From Chelatococcus caeni (GTDB lineage: Bacteria; Pseudomonadota; Alphaproteobacteria; Rhizobiales; Beijerinckiaceae): 64,000 nt of DNA. Positions 60,582-64,000 of the stretch are shown piece after piece; position 1 is the first letter of the stretch, and every line of letters starts with the position of its first letter. The translations under genes were made by a program, and so were the position numbers. Under the pieces are notes generated by a model. The model worked only from the letters and a program-made list of their open reading frames with translations, was not told the origin of the DNA and did no database searches. The stretch is taken from positions 558,001 to 622,000 of the forward strand of contig NZ_JACIEN010000001.1 in NCBI RefSeq assembly GCF_014196925.1, read 5' to 3'.

Positions 60582-61613
60582 ATGACCCGCACAGGACACG
60601 ATCGGCGCTGGTCGGCCCGCGGCATCGCCGCCGCACTGACGATGCTGCTGGCGCTGCTCCTTGCGCTGCCCGCGGCGACGGGCTCCGCTTTCGCCCAGGT
60701 CAATCCGACGACCGAGGCGGTGAGGGAAGAGCAGCTCATGCAGGCACTCGACCGGGTCACCGGCCGCGTGTCGATCCCCGACCGGAAGGCGGCGACGCTG
60801 ATCCAGGTCGAAGGGCAGGAATGGCGGGCCTATCACGAGCGCACGCTGGCCTGGATCGGCGGCATCGCCATCCTCGGCATGCTCGCGGTGCTCGCGGTCT
60901 TCTTTCTGGTGCGCGGGCGCATCCGCACGGAGGCCGGGCCGTCGGGCCGCACCATCGTGCGCTTCAGGTGGTTCGAGCGCTTCGTGCACTGGCTGACGGC
61001 GAGCTGCTTCGTCATCCTCGCGCTGTCCGGCCTCAACGTCGCCTTCGGCAAGTCGCTGCTGCTGCCGCTCATCGGGCCGGAGGCCTTCTCCACCTTCTCG
61101 ATGGCCGCGAAATACGCCCACAACTATCTCAGCTTCCCCTTCACGCTGGGGCTGGTGCTGATGTTCTTCATCTGGGCGCTGCGCAACATCCCGAGCCGCG
61201 TCGACGTGACGTGGTTCGCGCAGGGCGGCGGCATCGTCGGCAAGGCGCATCCGCCGGCCGGCAAGTTCAACGCCGGCCAGAAGATGCTGTTCTGGCTCGT
61301 CATCCTCGTCGGCGCCGCCATCGCGGTCAGCGGCTATATCCTGCTGTTCCCGTTCTACGGCACGACGATCGCCGGCATGCAGACGGCGCAGGTGGTGCAC
61401 GGCCTTCTGGGCGTGCTCCTCACCGCCGTGATCCTCGGCCACATCTATATCGGCACGCTCGGCATGGAGGGCGCCTTCGACGCCATGGGCAACGGCGAGG
61501 TCGACCTCAACTGGGCGCGCCAGCACCACAGCCTCTGGGTCGCCGAGGAGGAGCGCAAGGCGACGGTCGAAGGCAAGCGCAGCGTGCCGCCGACGGCCGT
61601 GCCGGCGGAGTAG
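60582..61613 (+). CDS. fdh3C: Formate dehydrogenase FDH3 gamma (cytochrome b556) subunit
   Basis: A 343-residue inner-membrane subunit. A signal-like N-terminus (ALTMLLALLLALPAATGSAFA) precedes a periplasmic stretch and four to five membrane helices from about 88 onward. His residues for heme b are visible in RFVHWLTASCF, YAHNYLSF, and VVHGLLGVLL with GHIYIG. It passes electrons from formate to the quinone pool. It is the last gene of the fdh3 operon, and a family B repeat follows. Confidence 0.93.
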   Translation: MTRTGHDRRWSARGIAAALTMLLALLLALPAATGSAFAQVNPTTEAVREEQLMQALDRVTGRVSIPDRKAATLIQVEGQEWRAYHERTLAWIGGIAILGMLAVLAVFFLVRGRIRTEAGPSGRTIVRFRWFERFVHWLTASCFVILALSGLNVAFGKSLLLPLIGPEAFSTFSMAAKYAHNYLSFPFTLGLVLMFFIWALRNIPSRVDVTWFAQGGGIVGKAHPPAGKFNAGQKMLFWLVILVGAAIAVSGYILLFPFYGTTIAGMQTAQVVHGLLGVLLTAVILGHIYIGTLGMEGAFDAMGNGEVDLNWARQHHSLWVAEEERKATVEGKRSVPPTAVPAE

Positions 61614-61631
61614 GGCTACCGACGGAGGTCT

Positions 61632-61779
61632 CTCTCCCTTCCCCCCACGAAGTGGTGGGGAGGGTGGGGGTGGTTCAGCAGGCAGGCGGTTCGTGTTCTG
61701 GGCAAGAGGTTGGTATGTGGTGCCTGACGGCGCCGCACCTCCCTAGCCCCTCCTCGCCGCAAGCGGGGGGAGGGGGAGT
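61632..61779. repeat. Family B C/G-skewed inverted repeat, copy 3
   Basis: The left arm CTCTCCCTTCCCCCC carries tip ACGAAGTGG. The right arm CCCCTCCTCGCCGCAAGCGG runs into GGGGAGGGGG. The tips are the same two types as in copy 2 but in exchanged positions. It fills the gap between fdh3C and mobB, where it may end the operon transcript. Confidence 0.8.
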
Positions 61780-61910
61780 GCTTCACCGGTCGGCGCCGGT
61801 CCGGGCTCGGTTTGGAAGAAGGGCTCGACGCGCCCCGTCGCCTTGTGCACAGTCGGGCCGGGTGCTTCGAAAGGGGCATCCGGCTTTCTCGTGTCCGGAT
61901 CGACTTTTCA

Positions 61911-62450
61911 ATGCGTGTCATTGGCCTCGCCGGCTGGAGCGGCTCCGGCAAGACGACCCTTCTCACCCGCCTCATCCCGGTCCTCGTCGCCCGCGGGCTC
62001 AGCGTCTCGACCATCAAGCACGCGCATCACGCCTTCGATGTCGACAGGCCGGGCAAGGATTCCTTCCAGCACCGGCAGGCCGGCGCGCGCGAGGTGCTGG
62101 TGGCCTCGCGCCGGCGCTGGGCGCTGATGCGCGAATTGAGGGACGAGCGCGAGCCGCGGCTCGCCGAGCTCGTGGCGCTGATCGACGATTGCGATATCCT
62201 CCTCGTCGAGGGCTTCAAGCGCGAGGAGCACGTCAAGGTGGAGGTCTACCGCAAGGCCAACGGCAAGCCGCCGCTCCATCCCGACGACGGCCGCATCGTC
62301 GCCGTGGCGAGCGACGTCGCCCTGCCCGATGCCGGGCGCCCGGTCATCGACATCGACGACATCGAAACGATCGCCGATGTCGTCATGGCCCATGCCGAGC
62401 CCGTGGAGCGGCTGATGGAGAGGCTTTCCGCGCATGGCCCAGCTGAGTGA
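61911..62450 (+). CDS. mobB: Molybdopterin-guanine dinucleotide biosynthesis adapter MobB
   Basis: A 179-residue cytoplasmic P-loop GTPase. The Walker A motif GWSGSGKTTLLTRL is at 8-21, and IKHAHHAFDVDRPGKDSF and the later LVEGFKRE are MobB hallmarks. It assists MobA in MGD synthesis, though it is not strictly essential in other species. It overlaps moeA by 17 bases. There is no strong ribosome site. It supports NasA and FDH. Confidence 0.93.
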   Translation: MRVIGLAGWSGSGKTTLLTRLIPVLVARGLSVSTIKHAHHAFDVDRPGKDSFQHRQAGAREVLVASRRRWALMRELRDEREPRLAELVALIDDCDILLVEGFKREEHVKVEVYRKANGKPPLHPDDGRIVAVASDVALPDAGRPVIDIDDIETIADVVMAHAEPVERLMERLSAHGPAE

Positions 62451-63684
62451 CGACTGCTTCGCCTTCGGCGGGCCGCTGATGTCCGTCGAGGAGGCGCTGG
62501 CGCTGATCGGCGAGCGCATCGCGCCCATCGACGGCGTCGAGGACGTGCTGGTGCGCAGCGCCGAGGGCCGCGTGCTGGGACGCGACGTGCCGGCGCTCGT
62601 CGATCTGCCGCCCTTCGACAATTCCGCCGTCGACGGCTGGGCGGTGCGCCATGGCGACCTTGCGCGCGAGGGCGAGACGCGCCTGCCGGCCGCCGGGCGG
62701 GTGATCGCCGGCAGCGCTGCGGCCGCCATGCCCCCCGGCCATGCCGTGCGCATCTTCACCGGCGCGCCGATGCCCGCCGGGGCCGACACCGTCTTCATGC
62801 AGGAGGACGTGACGCTCGATGGCGGGACGGTCGTCCTGCCGCCGGGGCTGAAGCGCGGCGCCAATTGCCGCAAGGCGGGCGAGGACATTGCGCGCGGGGC
62901 GGTGGCGCTGCCGGCCGGCCGGCTCCTCAGGCCGCAGGACCTCGCGCTCGCGGCCGCCGTCGGCCATGCGAGCCTGCCGGTGCGCCGGCCGCTGCGGGTC
63001 GCCGTCTTCTCCACGGGCAACGAGCTCGTCGAGCCCGGCGAGCCGCTGCCCGCGGCCGGCATCTACGATTCCAACCGCTTCGCCCTCATCGCCTTGCTCG
63101 GCCGGCTGGGCGTCGCGGTGTCGGACCTCGGCGTGCTGCGCGACGAGCCGGAGCGCCTGCGCGAAGCGCTCATGGCCGCGAGCGGGGAGCATGACCTCAT
63201 CCTCACCTCGGGCGGCGTCTCGACGGGGGAGGAGGACCATGTCCGCGCGGCGGTGGAGGCGGCGGGCCGTCTCGTCTTCTGGCGCCTCGCCATCAAGCCG
63301 GGCCGGCCGGTCGCCATGGGCGTCATCGCCGGCACGCCCTTCGTCGGCCTGCCGGGCAATCCCGTCGCGGTCTATGTCACCTTCACCTTCGTGGTGCGCC
63401 CGCTTCTCGCCCGGCTGATGGGCGCGGAGCTACCGCGCCCGCTCGCCATCCCGGCACGGGCCGCCTTCGCCTATCGCAAGAAGGCCGGGCGGCGCGAATT
63501 CGTGCGCGTCAGCCTGCGGCGCGGCGCGGACAGCGCGTACGAGGCGGTGAAATACCCGCGCGACGGTGCCGGCGTGCTGACCTCGCTCACCGAGACGGAC
63601 GGCCTCGCGGTACTGCCCGAGGACATGACGGGCCTCGCCGAGGGCGACAGGGTCGACGTCTATCCCTACGCGCTCCTCGGCTGA
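62434..63684 (+). CDS. moeA: Molybdopterin molybdotransferase MoeA
   Basis: A 416-residue cytoplasmic enzyme inserting molybdate into adenylylated molybdopterin. The N-terminal LPPFDNSAVDGWAV and IFTGAPMPAGADTV motifs, the mid VFSTGNELVEPG and LTSGGVSTGEEDHV, and the late GLPGNPVAVYVTF are all MoeA signatures. Length is normal (about 400-420). It is translated after mobB with an overlap, forming a small operon convergent with the ABC permease gene downstream. Confidence 0.95.
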   Translation: MAQLSDDCFAFGGPLMSVEEALALIGERIAPIDGVEDVLVRSAEGRVLGRDVPALVDLPPFDNSAVDGWAVRHGDLAREGETRLPAAGRVIAGSAAAAMPPGHAVRIFTGAPMPAGADTVFMQEDVTLDGGTVVLPPGLKRGANCRKAGEDIARGAVALPAGRLLRPQDLALAAAVGHASLPVRRPLRVAVFSTGNELVEPGEPLPAAGIYDSNRFALIALLGRLGVAVSDLGVLRDEPERLREALMAASGEHDLILTSGGVSTGEEDHVRAAVEAAGRLVFWRLAIKPGRPVAMGVIAGTPFVGLPGNPVAVYVTFTFVVRPLLARLMGAELPRPLAIPARAAFAYRKKAGRREFVRVSLRRGADSAYEAVKYPRDGAGVLTSLTETDGLAVLPEDMTGLAEGDRVDVYPYALLG

Positions 63685-64000
63685 CGCGCCCGCCGCTCGA
63701 GGAAGCCGAGGCCGAGGTCGACGAGGATGGCGAGCATGGCGACGAGCACGCCGCCCTGCAGCACATAGGCGAGGTTGTCCGCCTGCAGCCCAGCGATGAT
63801 GATCTCGCCGAGGCCCTTGGCACCGACCGTCGAGCCGATGGTCGCCGTCCCGATGCTGACGATGATCGAGACGCGAAAGCCCGCGATGATCACCGGCAGC
63901 GCCAGCGGCAGCTCGATCTCCCTGAGGATGCGCCGGCCCGTCATGCCCATGCCGCGCGCCGCCTCGACCACCTGCGGCGAGACGCCCTTCAGCCCGGCGA
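63666..64000 (-). CDS. Osmoprotectant-type ABC transporter permease, 5' end outside window
   Basis: The last about 110 codons of a permease of the OpuBB/YehW (glycine betaine/carnitine/choline) class. The EAA loop reads VVEAARGMGMTGRRILREIELPLALPVI in two stretches, and GTATIGSTVGAKGLGEIIIAGL is typical of this class. At least three membrane segments are visible. Its stop overlaps the end of moeA by 19 bases (convergent). The start lies beyond 64000. Confidence 0.88.
   Translation of the reverse strand, partial: AGLKGVSPQVVEAARGMGMTGRRILREIELPLALPVIIAGFRVSIIVSIGTATIGSTVGAKGLGEIIIAGLQADNLAYVLQGGVLVAMLAILVDLGLGFLERRARQPRSA

Overview
The window is a GC-rich (roughly two-thirds G+C by eye) chromosomal stretch from an alphaproteobacterium, most likely order Hyphomicrobiales (Rhizobiales). 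The signs are the infA-maf-yacG gene order, a short alphaproteobacterial-type GltX, a DUF2865 protein, NasS/NasT, an FDH3-type formate dehydrogenase with its usual companion genes, and intergenic palindromes of a kind common in this order. I cannot place it to genus. It looks like stable core and metabolic chromosome, with one very small insertion at a tRNA. There is no IS element, phage, CRISPR array or rRNA.

Layout. 1-12.9 kb holds housekeeping and small metabolic genes: dehydrogenase/HxlR pair, dgkA, dioxygenase, nadE, gltX, ArsR/SRPBCC pair, DUF2865, MarR/FAH pair, VOC and creA. 13.2-16.8 kb is a coupled cysS-GNAT-cimA operon. 16.9-24.3 kb holds a LOG-type hydrolase, a LysM protein, an Atm1-type ABC exporter, psd-pssA and infA-maf-yacG. 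24.6-26.3 kb holds tRNA-Phe(GAA), a 1.2-kb islet with an att-like direct repeat, and a small conserved ORF. 26.5-27.7 kb encodes a LysE exporter and a PaiB-like protein.

27.9-42.1 kb is a complete assimilatory nitrate system: NasT/NasS sensing, NrtA-NrtB-NrtD import, NarK import, NirB/NirD nitrite reductase, NasA nitrate reductase and CysG for siroheme. Both transport/reduction operons are preceded by the same three-layer control region. It has an NtrC-like upstream palindrome, a sigma-54 promoter, and a leader RNA with a conserved stem-loop block ending in an intrinsic terminator, which is the expected target of the NasT ANTAR domain.

42.4-50.1 kb holds a MATE exporter, a SIMPL protein, a DUF2478-fdhD-mobA molybdenum-enzyme operon, tusA, a WD40-cytochrome c protein and a luciferase-like oxidoreductase. 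50.1-63.7 kb is a formate dehydrogenase region. A large 4Fe-4S protein is divergent from DUF4444-DUF6505-DUF6352-DUF3305-DUF3306; then come an HTH-TorD fusion, a Tat leader peptide protein, fdh3A-fdh3B-fdh3C, and mobB-moeA. The window ends inside an osmoprotectant-type ABC permease. Molybdenum links the two halves: NasA and Fdh3A both need the bis-MGD cofactor, and FdhD, MobA, MobB and MoeA all lie here.

Two intergenic repeat families are scattered through the window: an about 90-150 bp cruciform palindrome (eight copies) and an about 110-155 bp C/G-skewed inverted repeat (three copies). Several copies of the first have grown short 14-16 bp tandem arrays. The most interesting leads are the duplicated nitrate leader circuit, a shared 17-bp operator in front of the two formate dehydrogenase accessory operons next to an HTH-TorD fusion, and the one-gene islet at tRNA-Phe.
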